Of a stretch of 39,021 nucleotides of DNA, positions 27,081 through 34,915 are shown piece by piece. The stretch is taken from assembly GCA_022565335.1 (NCBI GenBank), contig JAIUMY010000021.1, positions 1 through 39,021 on the forward strand. Reading direction: 5' to 3'. The notes under the pieces are model-generated. The model did no database searches and was not told the origin of the DNA. It saw nothing but the letters and a program-made list of their open reading frames with translations. Each line of letters opens with the position of its first letter. Position 1 is the stretch's first letter. The position numbers and the translations under genes were made by a program. This DNA comes from Opitutales bacterium. Lineage in GTDB: Bacteria > Verrucomicrobiota > Verrucomicrobiia > Opitutales > T3Sed10-336.

Positions 27081-30000
27081 AATCTCACCTCCTCCGCACT
27101 GTTGATCCATTTCTGAAGAGGTACCGCCACCTTATTTCCCCAATCATACCAGGCTTCCGGCTCCGCAAAAGGGTCCCTTCCGCGCCACGCTAATTTGGCC
27201 GCCGGATGCACCCCTTCGCCCCGCCCCGTGTATTCATCCTCCCAGGCTTTTTTCATTTTCCCCAAAACCTTTGACGAGTCAGACTTTTTGCCCAACAAAT
27301 CCGTGGCCAGGGCTCCGGAGGTTTCCGGCGCATAAGGAAGAGGGGTCTCTTGGCCCAGTCGATACCCTTCAACCAGGATTTTCAGGAGATCGGTCGCCTC
27401 CCCAATTTCCGGAGCGGGAAATTCTCTGGCCGCGTCCATGCTTTGCTCATCGTAAAGGCGCAACGGTTTGGGTTCGCCCGAGGCCGCCAGCAAAAGAGAA
27501 GAGAGCCAACAAGGCCAATAATGGGTCGCCCTTTTCATAATTCGGGGTTCCACCGTCAACAGGGAACTCCCATCCCGGGACAAAACCACCTGTCCGGACA
27601 AGCCAACCCCTACCTGCTCCAAAGCAACCGAAAGCGTTTTCTTCTCGCCCGCCTGAGCCCGCAGAATCTCCGCCAGCAGTTGCATCCGCCGGGAAATCCG
27701 CCGCCATGAACTACCCGCCAACTCCCCCGGAGGCAAAAGCCGGTCAGCCCGTAAACGGGCTTCCAACCAGGCTTCGCTGGCCCCTTCCACCTGCCACCCG
27801 GCAAAAAGAAAACGACGCAACTGATACCCCTCCAAACCCCTTATTTCCAAAGGAAAAAAATCCAGATCCTCATCCCGCCTCTCCTCGCCCGGACTGGCCC
27901 AACCAAATCGCTTCACAAAAGACTCCGCCGGACGTCGCCAAAAGGTCGCCAGATCGCCCGCCGACAAGACCTCTCCAGCTCCTTTGGATACCAATTCGGT
28001 ATCTAAAGGAGGGGAAGCACTGAAAGGTTCCTCCGCCTCAGGCGGACACCTCTTTAGGGCTTCGGTAATCTTCTTCGCCGAAGCAGAAAAGGAGGTGGGC
28101 AAGGGGCCTGCTGGTGCTTTGAAATAGGTTGGGGTGAAAGGGTGTAAGCGATGCTCGCATACCAAGGCCTCGGCGGAAACCCCAGCCTCCTTGATAAAAC
28201 GCAAAACTTCGTCCACGCAGGTGGAAAACGGCTCTTTTTTACGGTTGCGTGGATTCAATACCGGCGCGGTCAGGATCAAGCGGTCGACAGGGGTAAGCAG
28301 AGCATCCAGAAAGGCCTGCCGCTCCATCAGAGTTCTCCGCCGGTCCCACAACCGGGGAACCGCCGTGGTTAGGTCCCAGGACGGGGTTTGATCACCGGAC
28401 GGAAACCGGTCGTCCATCCCCAGCAAAATCAACACCCGGCAAGGAAGGTTCTGCAACTGGGAAAAACGCCCCATCAGTATGTTTCCTGACATTTTCCGAT
28501 GCCGGACAAAGCCTTGAGCCTGTCCTTCCAGCCATTCGGCAATGGTCGCCGCATCCACCGGATAAGTACTTTTGAGGGACTTTAGAAACCCTAAAGTTTC
28601 CCCCAATCCCTCCCCTTCCCGGTCTTCTGGGCTCAGGGTTTTCCGGGCCAACTGCAACAACCGCTCCGCCCACTCCGCCGCCACCACCAGGGGGTTTTGC
28701 TGCCATTCCCCAAATGTCGTTTCCAAATTATGCAACCACCCAAGTAAAGCCCGTTCCACCGCCGTATCCCCTGGCAATTGATCGCCTACGGGCAAAACAA
28801 AAGACCCGTCAGGATAGGTCGCATGGGAAGAATGATCCAACCAACGCCCGGCCACCACCCTCTCGCGCACCTGCGCCAAGGTTCCAAACATACCCTCGGA
28901 GGGCCTCAAACCACGGGTCAGTCCGGCATTCTCCAAAACCGTTCGGAGTTTCTCCAAAGCTTCTTCCGAGTCCTCCATCCCCAGGTATCTCTGCACCCCT
29001 TTTCCTTCCAGCAGTCCCAGCCATTCGCTGGCCCGGTACTGCCCCCCAACCACTATGCGAAGGCATCCCAGCAACGTTTCCAACGCCGGGTCTCCCTCCC
29101 CGGGAGGGACATCCATGGATTGAATGGGAAGCTGCAAATCTCCTTGGCCCAGAACCGAGGCCACCAGCGGGCGATAAATCTCCGGATCAGGACAGACCAA
29201 ATGGATCTCTCCCGGTTGCAACCCCGGAAAATCCCGGAAAGCCCTCAGGATTTCCTCGCCCACCGTTTCAATTTCCCGCCTCGGCCCGTAGCACGCGTGA
29301 ATTTGCAAACTCCCGTCGCCGGAAGGCTCGCCTTTCCCCGGAATCGGCCCTTGCAGGGTCCGGATACTTTCTTGCAGGCAATGCAACAAAGTCTCCCTTG
29401 CCGGCTCTGTAGGCACATCCTCAGGCCAATCGGTGTACTGCTCGTCAAGCGATCCCAGGAGCGCAAAGGTCCCGACGGACTGTTTTCCCAAAGAGAGCAG
29501 CAGTGGGTGAGCCGGGGGAAGTTCCATCTCCTCCGGATCGGCATCGGTTGGCGGTAACGCCGCCTGCTGATGAAGGTCCGCCAAATAACCCAGCGATGGT
29601 AGAATAATGTGTACCTCAATTTCACTTCCCCCCGAGGCGAGGACCTTTAAATATTCCGCCACCAAAGGGTCCAAAGCTCCACTTCCCAAAACCAGGAGTC
29701 GGGGAAAATGACGGGCCAGGGTTTGTCCGGCAGCCGGATCTTTGCGCCACTTCACCAAGGCTTCTGCGGGAGAATCGGTGTCGATACGCTCCCGCAACTG
29801 CCGCCAAATAGCTTTTTGCCAGGCCTCCTGAGATCGTGCCATGCTTGTCCCGGAAGCAGGCAAAACGGTTCCGTCCTCCTTCCATATGGACAAGAACTCT
29901 GGCCGGAAGTGATTATACAGGGCGAATTGCCGGGCCAGCGCCCGGGCTAGAGAGAACGCGTCCAAGGGCCTTTCGGGAACCTCCTCGCCATAGTCCGCCA

Positions 30001-30286
30001 AATGATCGAGAAGATCGAGAATAGACCATACCATACGCTCTTCCGACCACCCACCCTCACCGCTTGGGCTCTGCGAGATCAGGCGGAGGGCAAACTGCGT
30101 AGGCACCAAAAAGTCCCAGCCCATGAAAACCCCTTGGCGGGCGGATAAGGTCCGTTCCAAAGCCGCGCCGAAAGAGGCGTTGGGAATAATGACCTGTTTC
30201 CTTTCCAGAATCTCTCCCGGCTCGGTCCAGGAAACAACAGCTTCGACCAGGGAAGAGAAGTTCAGATGGGGAAACACACGCAGCAC
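27077..30286 (-). CDS. recC: RecC-like exodeoxyribonuclease V gamma subunit
   Basis: It has 1069 residues, starting at GTG 30286 with no ribosome-binding site. RecC has an inactive helicase fold and in E. coli recognises Chi. Supporting patterns are the N-terminal NASFGAALERTLSARQGVFMGWDF segment with the FLVPTQFALRLI strand, a RecC-type LVCPDPEIYRPLVASVL region, RVLILLGMDDRFPSGDQTPSWDL, and the late DLATFWRRPAESFVKR with LEIRGLEGYQLRRFL region. The Walker A motif of active helicases is absent, as expected. It is the first gene of recC-recB and overlaps recB by four bases. Confidence 0.9.
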   Translation of the reverse strand: MLRVFPHLNFSSLVEAVVSWTEPGEILERKQVIIPNASFGAALERTLSARQGVFMGWDFLVPTQFALRLISQSPSGEGGWSEERMVWSILDLLDHLADYGEEVPERPLDAFSLARALARQFALYNHFRPEFLSIWKEDGTVLPASGTSMARSQEAWQKAIWRQLRERIDTDSPAEALVKWRKDPAAGQTLARHFPRLLVLGSGALDPLVAEYLKVLASGGSEIEVHIILPSLGYLADLHQQAALPPTDADPEEMELPPAHPLLLSLGKQSVGTFALLGSLDEQYTDWPEDVPTEPARETLLHCLQESIRTLQGPIPGKGEPSGDGSLQIHACYGPRREIETVGEEILRAFRDFPGLQPGEIHLVCPDPEIYRPLVASVLGQGDLQLPIQSMDVPPGEGDPALETLLGCLRIVVGGQYRASEWLGLLEGKGVQRYLGMEDSEEALEKLRTVLENAGLTRGLRPSEGMFGTLAQVRERVVAGRWLDHSSHATYPDGSFVLPVGDQLPGDTAVERALLGWLHNLETTFGEWQQNPLVVAAEWAERLLQLARKTLSPEDREGEGLGETLGFLKSLKSTYPVDAATIAEWLEGQAQGFVRHRKMSGNILMGRFSQLQNLPCRVLILLGMDDRFPSGDQTPSWDLTTAVPRLWDRRRTLMERQAFLDALLTPVDRLILTAPVLNPRNRKKEPFSTCVDEVLRFIKEAGVSAEALVCEHRLHPFTPTYFKAPAGPLPTSFSASAKKITEALKRCPPEAEEPFSASPPLDTELVSKGAGEVLSAGDLATFWRRPAESFVKRFGWASPGEERRDEDLDFFPLEIRGLEGYQLRRFLFAGWQVEGASEAWLEARLRADRLLPPGELAGSSWRRISRRMQLLAEILRAQAGEKKTLSVALEQVGVGLSGQVVLSRDGSSLLTVEPRIMKRATHYWPCWLSSLLLAASGEPKPLRLYDEQSMDAAREFPAPEIGEATDLLKILVEGYRLGQETPLPYAPETSGALATDLLGKKSDSSKVLGKMKKAWEDEYTGRGEGVHPAAKLAWRGRDPFAEPEAWYDWGNKVAVPLQKWINSAEEVRL
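27088..27093 (-). promoter_or_regulatory. Ribosome-binding site that decides the recB start
   Basis: The minus strand reads AGGAGG inside the end of recC, seven bases before GTG 27080. It is one of the best Shine-Dalgarno sequences in the window and supports the shorter RecB N-terminus (V-TTTFAPSDS...) over the ATG at 27110. Confidence 0.75.
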
Positions 30287-30455
30287 AAAAATACAATGTC
30301 CCTATCCGCCGTTTGTTTGAAGAAAAAAATTCTCAACCCCCGAATAATTTCCGCGTAAAGGCCATTTTATTACCCCGACCCAAGCGATGAAGAAAAGATT
30401 CCATCTTAACGGGGACTCCCGAAAAACGAATGAAGAAGGACGAAAACCTCAGAAA

Positions 30456-31394
30456 TCAGTCCAGGAGAGACTCAATCTCCCTCTTGCTCGTTAAAACTTC
30501 CTCCCCGGAGAGCGTCGGATTCAGCTCTAGCACAAGCGCATCGTCAGGCTGAAAGTAGCGGGCCAGCATAGCGAAATCAATTTCCCCCGACCCCACCGTT
30601 TGATGATCCCTCCCCTTCGCCGAAACATCGTGCAGATGAAACCCACCCAAACGAGGCCGCACCAGCTTCAGATGTGCCTCATGTTCCAATAACCCGTATT
30701 TTTCTTTGATCCGGGCATGGCCGGTGTCGTGCCAGGCCATAAGATTTTTCTGCCCGGAAAAATGAGTAAACAAATCCTGAAATTGGTTATCCAAAGGGAG
30801 TTCTTCGAAATTTTCCCGGTTTTCACAGCAAAAGAATAATTCTTCTTTTTCGGCCTCCGGCAAAATCGTCTCCAACGCCTGCAACGTACGCTCCCAGGAA
30901 CCCTGCAATTTCCATCGCAGCTTTCGCTGAATCTTTTCCCGAAGTTGCTGGTAAGCCTCCTCTGATTTATCAAAGTCATCCCCCTTCGAACGGACAAACC
31001 GACGCAATTTACTAGCTGGTGAGCGCCAGAAAAACGAGATACTTCCCAAATGAAGAACAATTTTGCGCGCTCCCAGCCGTTTGGCGAATTCCATCGTTTG
31101 CCGCGTATAACGCAGCCACTGCTCTTGCTCGCGCCGGTCGCCGGAGGACGGTTGGTATAAATTCGGGGCAGGGTAATGAATCCCCGGTGGCAAAGGGCAA
31201 AAATTATGCACCGAACACACTTCAATCATTCCCTCCTCCACCGCTTTGAGAATTCCGGGCACCAGAGACATGCGAATCCCATGACTTAGCTCAAGCTGCG
31301 AAAACCCCATCTCCGCGAGTTCACGGACCATCTCATACCCGTCTTTATGACGGGCCGAGGACCAACAGGAGGAGATGGCGACACGGTTACTCAT
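30456..31394 (-). CDS. Sugar phosphate isomerase/epimerase-like TIM-barrel protein
   Basis: It has 312 residues from ATG 31394 (MSNRVAISSCW); the frame extends 18 residues upstream without merit. The xylose-isomerase-like/AP endonuclease 2 barrel is suggested by ordered metal-ligand motifs: FSQLELSHG near residue 35, RKIVLHLGSISFFW, FFCCENRENFEELP, MAWHDTGHARI, GGFHLHDVSAKGRDHQTVGSGEIDF, and VLELNP at the end. These provide the E, H, D, H, E ligands of the family. The actual substrate is unknown. It follows the rpsU terminator on the same strand and is a separate transcription unit. Confidence 0.85.
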   Translation of the reverse strand: MSNRVAISSCWSSARHKDGYEMVRELAEMGFSQLELSHGIRMSLVPGILKAVEEGMIEVCSVHNFCPLPPGIHYPAPNLYQPSSGDRREQEQWLRYTRQTMEFAKRLGARKIVLHLGSISFFWRSPASKLRRFVRSKGDDFDKSEEAYQQLREKIQRKLRWKLQGSWERTLQALETILPEAEKEELFFCCENRENFEELPLDNQFQDLFTHFSGQKNLMAWHDTGHARIKEKYGLLEHEAHLKLVRPRLGGFHLHDVSAKGRDHQTVGSGEIDFAMLARYFQPDDALVLELNPTLSGEEVLTSKREIESLLD

Positions 31395-31424
31395 GCATTG
31401 AAAAAACTTTATGGGCCGAGGAGT

Positions 31425-31468
31425 AAAAAAAGCAAACCTCCCGGCCAAAAAGATGACAGGGAGGTTTG
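31425..31468 (-). terminator. Rho-independent terminator of rpsU
   Basis: Minus-strand stem CAAACCTCCC (31468-31459) pairs with GGGAGGTTTG (31442-31433) over 10 bp with a 16-base loop, followed by a run of seven T (31431-31425 on the minus strand). It separates rpsU from the isomerase gene. Confidence 0.85.
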
Positions 31469-31506
31469 GGAAAGTTTATTGGTAGGATTTCGTCACCCGC
31501 ACAAAC

Positions 31507-31707
31507 TTATGAGTTCAAGTAGCGGTTGCGAAGCATGTTATTGAAATTGGCCACCTTTTTCTTCCGGCGGCGAACCTCCGAAGGCTTCTCAAAATAGCGC
31601 TTGGCGCGCACGTCGCGGATGATGCCCTCGCGATCAAGTTTTTTCTTAAGGCGGCGAAGAGCCCGTTCCATGGGCTCGCCTTTACGCAGTTTTACTTCGA
31701 TTGACAT
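31507..31707 (-). CDS. rpsU: Small ribosomal subunit protein bS21
   Basis: A 66-residue basic protein of the 30S platform. It has the signature order IEVKLRKGEPMERALRRLKKKLDREGII, the KRYFEKPSEVRRRKKK stretch, and a C-terminal LRNRYLNS. The start is ATG 31707 (MSIEV); the frame reaches 14 residues further upstream but that part is not bS21-like. No ribosome-binding site is visible before the ATG. It is a monocistronic unit with its own terminator and a possible promoter in the spacer to the C39-like gene. Confidence 0.95.
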   Translation of the reverse strand: MSIEVKLRKGEPMERALRRLKKKLDREGIIRDVRAKRYFEKPSEVRRRKKKVANFNNMLRNRYLNS

Positions 31708-31739
31708 AAATGTAGGTTGGAAATTTGAGAAAAAGGAAG

Positions 31740-31768
31740 AATTTGGCATTTGCCAATGATGGCGTCAA
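31740..31768 (-). promoter_or_regulatory. Candidate rpsU promoter overlapping an inverted repeat
   Basis: On the minus strand TTGACG (31768-31763) is followed after 17 bases by CAAATT (31745-31740), a weak -10. A perfect TTGGCA-TT-TGCCAA dyad (31743-31756) sits across the -10/spacer region. Either could control bS21 expression. The spacer also lies just downstream of the C39-like gene stop (31791). Confidence 0.35.
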
Positions 31769-31790
31769 GAGGAAAAAGAAAAAGTTAAAA

Positions 31791-33152
31791 TCAGGGACGC
31801 AACAGATACATCCCCCGGTTCTGCTGGTGGAATTCCTCCCAGGACATGGTCTTAAACTCGTGCCCCGGTCCCCATGAATCAGAATAAACGATCCCCTCCC
31901 CCTCCGGATGATAGCCAATGATCAGATTCATATGGCCCGGGATCAGCCATAGAATCGGCGTTCCCGCCTCCACCGCCTCCCGCACATTGCGTTCCGCACG
32001 TCGGGTTTGGGCGGAAATATCGGCTAAACGAAAGGGGCTGTTATGGCTGCATTGGCGCATCGCCCGCAAGGCGTCGTTGAGAAATGTCCCGCCTTGTCCA
32101 AAGGAAGTCTCGGGCAAAGTGCCGGCAAGATTAGCCAAACTGTTGATCTCCACCTCAAAGCCGTAGAAATTCAATACCCGTCCCATGGTCGCCACCACAC
32201 AATACCCACGCGAACCTTGGTTGATCATGGGAATATTCTCGATATAACGGTGCCCTTCATCAGAAGTCACTACCTGCTTTTGCAGAAAATCCCGCAATTC
32301 AGCAGCATCGCCGGGCGGACCTTGAACATCACTAAGAGCCAACGCGCTGGTAATCTCCAGGATCATGTATTCCCCGCTTTCGTGGCGAAAGGTCACGTTG
32401 ATGAAGTTCGGAAACGAAAAAACCTCTCCGCCGTCCCGAATCATCGTAAGCTCCCCACCCCGGATTCGCTGAGACGAGGCTCCGTGACGGGCCCATATCT
32501 CCAGAAAATCATTTAAGCCGCGTCGGATATGGGAGCGCACCGAATTCTCCCGAAAATCAGGGCGTTGGTACGCAAAACCTTTGTTCCAAATGTCGATGAC
32601 TACCCGATTCCCCTCCCGCAGCGATTGGTGCAATTGAATCTGTACCGGCCGATGCCCAAACACCGGGGTGATGCCGCTCGCCCGCAAAGTCAGTTCCGTG
32701 GGAGCGTCCCGACTGCCCGCCGTGACACCCCACTTCCCACGATCCGCCAGTGCGCCCGCCAACTCACGAATATCCCCGTGAAACAGGCGATAATCCATTT
32801 CCATGAACGTTTCCAAAAGGGGAAAATCAGCAAACACCTTTTTCGAGTCTGACACCGCCCGGGCATCAATGCTTTGTAAAGAGGGCATTCGGATAAATGC
32901 TTCCAGAGGCTCCTGTCCGGGCCGCAGGAAATGAACGCGCCAAACCTTATCCGAGGGAAGCGCCTCTTTTACCTGCACTTCGATTCCAGGCTGGAAGGTT
33001 CCGATTTCCTCCTTCGCCGCGGCCGTTTTATAGGCCGCAGTAGGTTCATCAAAGCGCCAGGTGTTGGGCTGTTCAATTGGATAAAACCCACCACTATGAA
33101 GACCAGTCCCAAAACCACCGAAAATCAAAAACAGAAGCGCCCGGAATTTCAT
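31791..33152 (-). CDS. Exported C39-like papain-fold cysteine peptidase
   Basis: It has 453 residues with an N-terminal signal peptide (MKFRALLFLIFGGFGTGLHSG). The first 130 residues after it have a beta-rich character without a recognised name. The C-terminal domain (about 310-453) has the papain-like order: Gln in PMINQGSRGYCVVATMGRVLNFYG with nucleophile Cys, then PGHMNLIIGYH with the catalytic His, and SDSWGPGH with the third residue Asp. This fits Peptidase_C39-like enzymes. It should be periplasmic or extracellular. Adjacent genes (rpsU, the TA pair) suggest no pathway. The substrate is unknown, and whether it is an active protease is inference. Confidence 0.75.
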   Translation of the reverse strand: MKFRALLFLIFGGFGTGLHSGGFYPIEQPNTWRFDEPTAAYKTAAAKEEIGTFQPGIEVQVKEALPSDKVWRVHFLRPGQEPLEAFIRMPSLQSIDARAVSDSKKVFADFPLLETFMEMDYRLFHGDIRELAGALADRGKWGVTAGSRDAPTELTLRASGITPVFGHRPVQIQLHQSLREGNRVVIDIWNKGFAYQRPDFRENSVRSHIRRGLNDFLEIWARHGASSQRIRGGELTMIRDGGEVFSFPNFINVTFRHESGEYMILEITSALALSDVQGPPGDAAELRDFLQKQVVTSDEGHRYIENIPMINQGSRGYCVVATMGRVLNFYGFEVEINSLANLAGTLPETSFGQGGTFLNDALRAMRQCSHNSPFRLADISAQTRRAERNVREAVEAGTPILWLIPGHMNLIIGYHPEGEGIVYSDSWGPGHEFKTMSWEEFHQQNRGMYLLRP

Positions 33153-33226
33153 ATCATCGACGAGGTCAGGAGCCGGTACAGTAAGCCGGGGTTTGCTAAC
33201 ACGACAGGGGATGGAGTCATAGGGGA

Positions 33227-33442
33227 TTATCGGTCACCTCGGGGCACGGTACCGGTTTCCTGAACCGTCTTGTTCTCCTGGGTTGATTTGACTAAGCGTG
33301 GATTGCAAGCCTGTCTCTTTCTGATCGAGGCGAATAATGAATGTAGATCACCCCCATGTTCAGCGACAATCTGACGCTTGATGGCTCGAACCTCGGAAAT
33401 TACCGAGTCTGCAATATTCTCTGGAGAGTCAATGGTCTTCAT
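33227..33442 (-). CDS. Antitoxin-like partner of the VapC gene
   Basis: It has 71 residues (MKTIDSPENIADSVISEVRAIKRQIVAEHGGDLHSLFASIRKRQ...). The pattern D-S-x-x-I...VIxEVRAIK...HGGDLHSLFxxIRKRQ matches the short helical proteins that I recall being encoded directly downstream of PIN-domain toxins of this VapC subfamily, in the order toxin first, antitoxin second. Its start overlaps the end of the PIN frame by 14 bases, so translational coupling is likely. Antitoxin activity is inference from context. Confidence 0.65.
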   Translation of the reverse strand: MKTIDSPENIADSVISEVRAIKRQIVAEHGGDLHSLFASIRKRQACNPRLVKSTQENKTVQETGTVPRGDR

Positions 33443-33908
33443 CTTGTAAAAGTTCTTTTGGTGTACATAGTACAGGCAAAACGTATCCGAGTAAAGACAC
33501 TTCGTGTCGGAGTCTCTGGCGAATATGAAGGTTCACAATGTGCTTAAAATTCCAAGTTCCCAGGAAATCGACTCGATGAACGATTGCTGTAGCGATATGC
33601 ACCGCATCAGAAGCCACGCTAATAGGAACTAGACCAGCTTCGATCAATCTCCTCGCTAACCGTTCGACCTCCGGAGTCACCTCCAGGACGGGAGTCTCCA
33701 CAAGCATGTCTCATCGTTTCGATGCAGCCTCGGAATCACCCTTACTGGCCTCATCAAGAACCTCCTGTGATGTAAAAAGGTCAAATCCTGAACACCCATT
33801 ATCCCACCACCGCTTGGTTGCCGATTTTCGAGCAATTTGAACGATGTCACGGGTTTTTCGTGACGTGTAGTAGCTCGGAATCGTTGTTTCGATGTAGGCG
33901 GAAGGCAT
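33429..33908 (-). pseudogene. VapC-like PIN-domain toxin gene interrupted by an in-frame TGA
   Basis: Two consecutive frames (33711-33908, 65 residues, and 33429-33707, 92 residues) lie in the same reading frame, separated only by TGA at 33711-33713 and a GAC codon, and together match a PIN toxin of the family: YIETTIPSYY, the LDEASKGD acid, then ARRLIEAGLVP, SDAVHIATAIVH and TWNFKHI with late CTPKELL. The break falls between ASKR and MLVETPVLEV, where relatives have an unbroken R-L-type stretch. TTA-to-TGA is one base change. The second half could be reinitiated at the ATG six bases downstream but lacks the N-terminal acid. A sequencing error is possible. Confidence 0.8.
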
Positions 33909-33929
33909 TTTTGATAAAAGAGGGAGAAC

Positions 33930-33958
33930 AATATTTACTCAGGCGCGAAACTTGTCAA
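33930..33958 (-). promoter_or_regulatory. Candidate promoter of the VapC-like gene
   Basis: On the minus strand, a perfect TTGACA (33958-33953) and AATATT (33935-33930) are 17 bases apart. The predicted start would leave a short leader of about 15 bases to ATG 33908. No ribosome-binding site is seen. Confidence 0.45.
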
Positions 33959-34114
33959 AACCATTGCCTGCGCCAACCAGAGGAAATGAAGAACAAAAGG
34001 TGCTCTAATAACTGCAACTTTTGCCTTTATTTCCCCCCTCGTTTAAGGCAAGTTAGAACCTTTACCGGCAATCGAACTGCCGCAACCTGGAACAAGATTA
34101 CAAGAAAACGAATT

Positions 34115-34894
34115 ATGCCCACCTCAAAAAGCTTCTTTTTTTCCTCCCTGGGGAAAAAGTTCATTATGGGACTGACCGGCCTCATTTTGGTCCTCTTCGT
34201 CATCGGCCACTTGGTCGGTAACCTGCAAATTTTCGCAGATCCCGAAGTAATCAACCAATACGCCCACCTATTACATTCCATGGGGCCCTTACTTTGGCTT
34301 GTCCGGGCATTCCTCTTGCTGACTGTGGTTCTGCACATTTGGATGGCCGTTTTGTTGGTTATCGAAAACCGCAGGGCCCGCCCCCAAGGCTACGAGGGCG
34401 AACATACTCATCGTGCCAGCTACGCCTCCCGTACAATGAAGTTCAGCGGCATTATCGTTCTGGCCTTTATCATTTTCCACCTGGCCCACTTCACCCTCCG
34501 GGTTACTCACCCAGAATACGAAAACTTGCGCTATACTCTACAGGAAGGGGCCTATGCCGGAACGGAAGTTCTCGATGTGCATGCCATGATGGTGATGGGA
34601 TTTCAAAAACCTCTCATCTCGCTCTTTTACATTTTCGCCGTAGGGCTGCTGGCTTTCCACCTTCGCCACGGTTTTGGCAGCATGTTTCAAACCTTGGGTC
34701 TCCGAAACAAGCACTGGGGCGGAGTCATCGAAAAAACCACGATTACTTTTGCCGTGGCGTATTTTCTTTTCAACGCCGCCATTCCCCTGAGCGTAATGGC
34801 GGGAGTCGTCGACAATGAAAACATCAAAAGCATCGACGATTCGGCTGAAGTCATGACCCTCCCCGAAGATGATTCCCCCGAACAAACCGATTAA
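34115..34894 (+). CDS. sdhC: Succinate dehydrogenase cytochrome b subunit (type-B-like)
   Basis: It has 259 residues from ATG 34115 (MPTSKSFFFSSLGKKFIMGLTG). The open frame begins 99 residues earlier (33818), but that part is non-membrane and overlaps the antisense toxin gene. Five hydrophobic helices are visible: LILVLFVIGHLVGNL, LLWLVRAFLLLTVVLHIWMAVLL, FSGIIVLAFIIFHLAHF, ISLFYIFAVGLLAFHLRHG and ITFAVAYFLFNAAIPLSV. Histidines inside or at the ends of helices (GHLVGN, LHIWMA, FHLAHF, FHLRHG) can bind two hemes, the pattern of the single large type-B anchor with no separate SdhD. It is first of sdhC-sdhA-sdhB. Confidence 0.92.
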   Translation: MPTSKSFFFSSLGKKFIMGLTGLILVLFVIGHLVGNLQIFADPEVINQYAHLLHSMGPLLWLVRAFLLLTVVLHIWMAVLLVIENRRARPQGYEGEHTHRASYASRTMKFSGIIVLAFIIFHLAHFTLRVTHPEYENLRYTLQEGAYAGTEVLDVHAMMVMGFQKPLISLFYIFAVGLLAFHLRHGFGSMFQTLGLRNKHWGGVIEKTTITFAVAYFLFNAAIPLSVMAGVVDNENIKSIDDSAEVMTLPEDDSPEQTD

Positions 34895-34915
34895 CCCTTT
34901 TCTGACCTGACGAAT

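Noticed and set aside
28714-29557. Long plus-strand open frames over recC
   Set aside because: They are shadows of the recC coding strand, proline/arginine-rich and without any recognisable motif.
33818-34114. 99-residue upstream extension of sdhC
   Set aside because: It is non-membrane, Cys/Arg-rich and overlaps the VapC gene and its promoter on the other strand; MPTSKSFFFSS at 34115 is the natural start.
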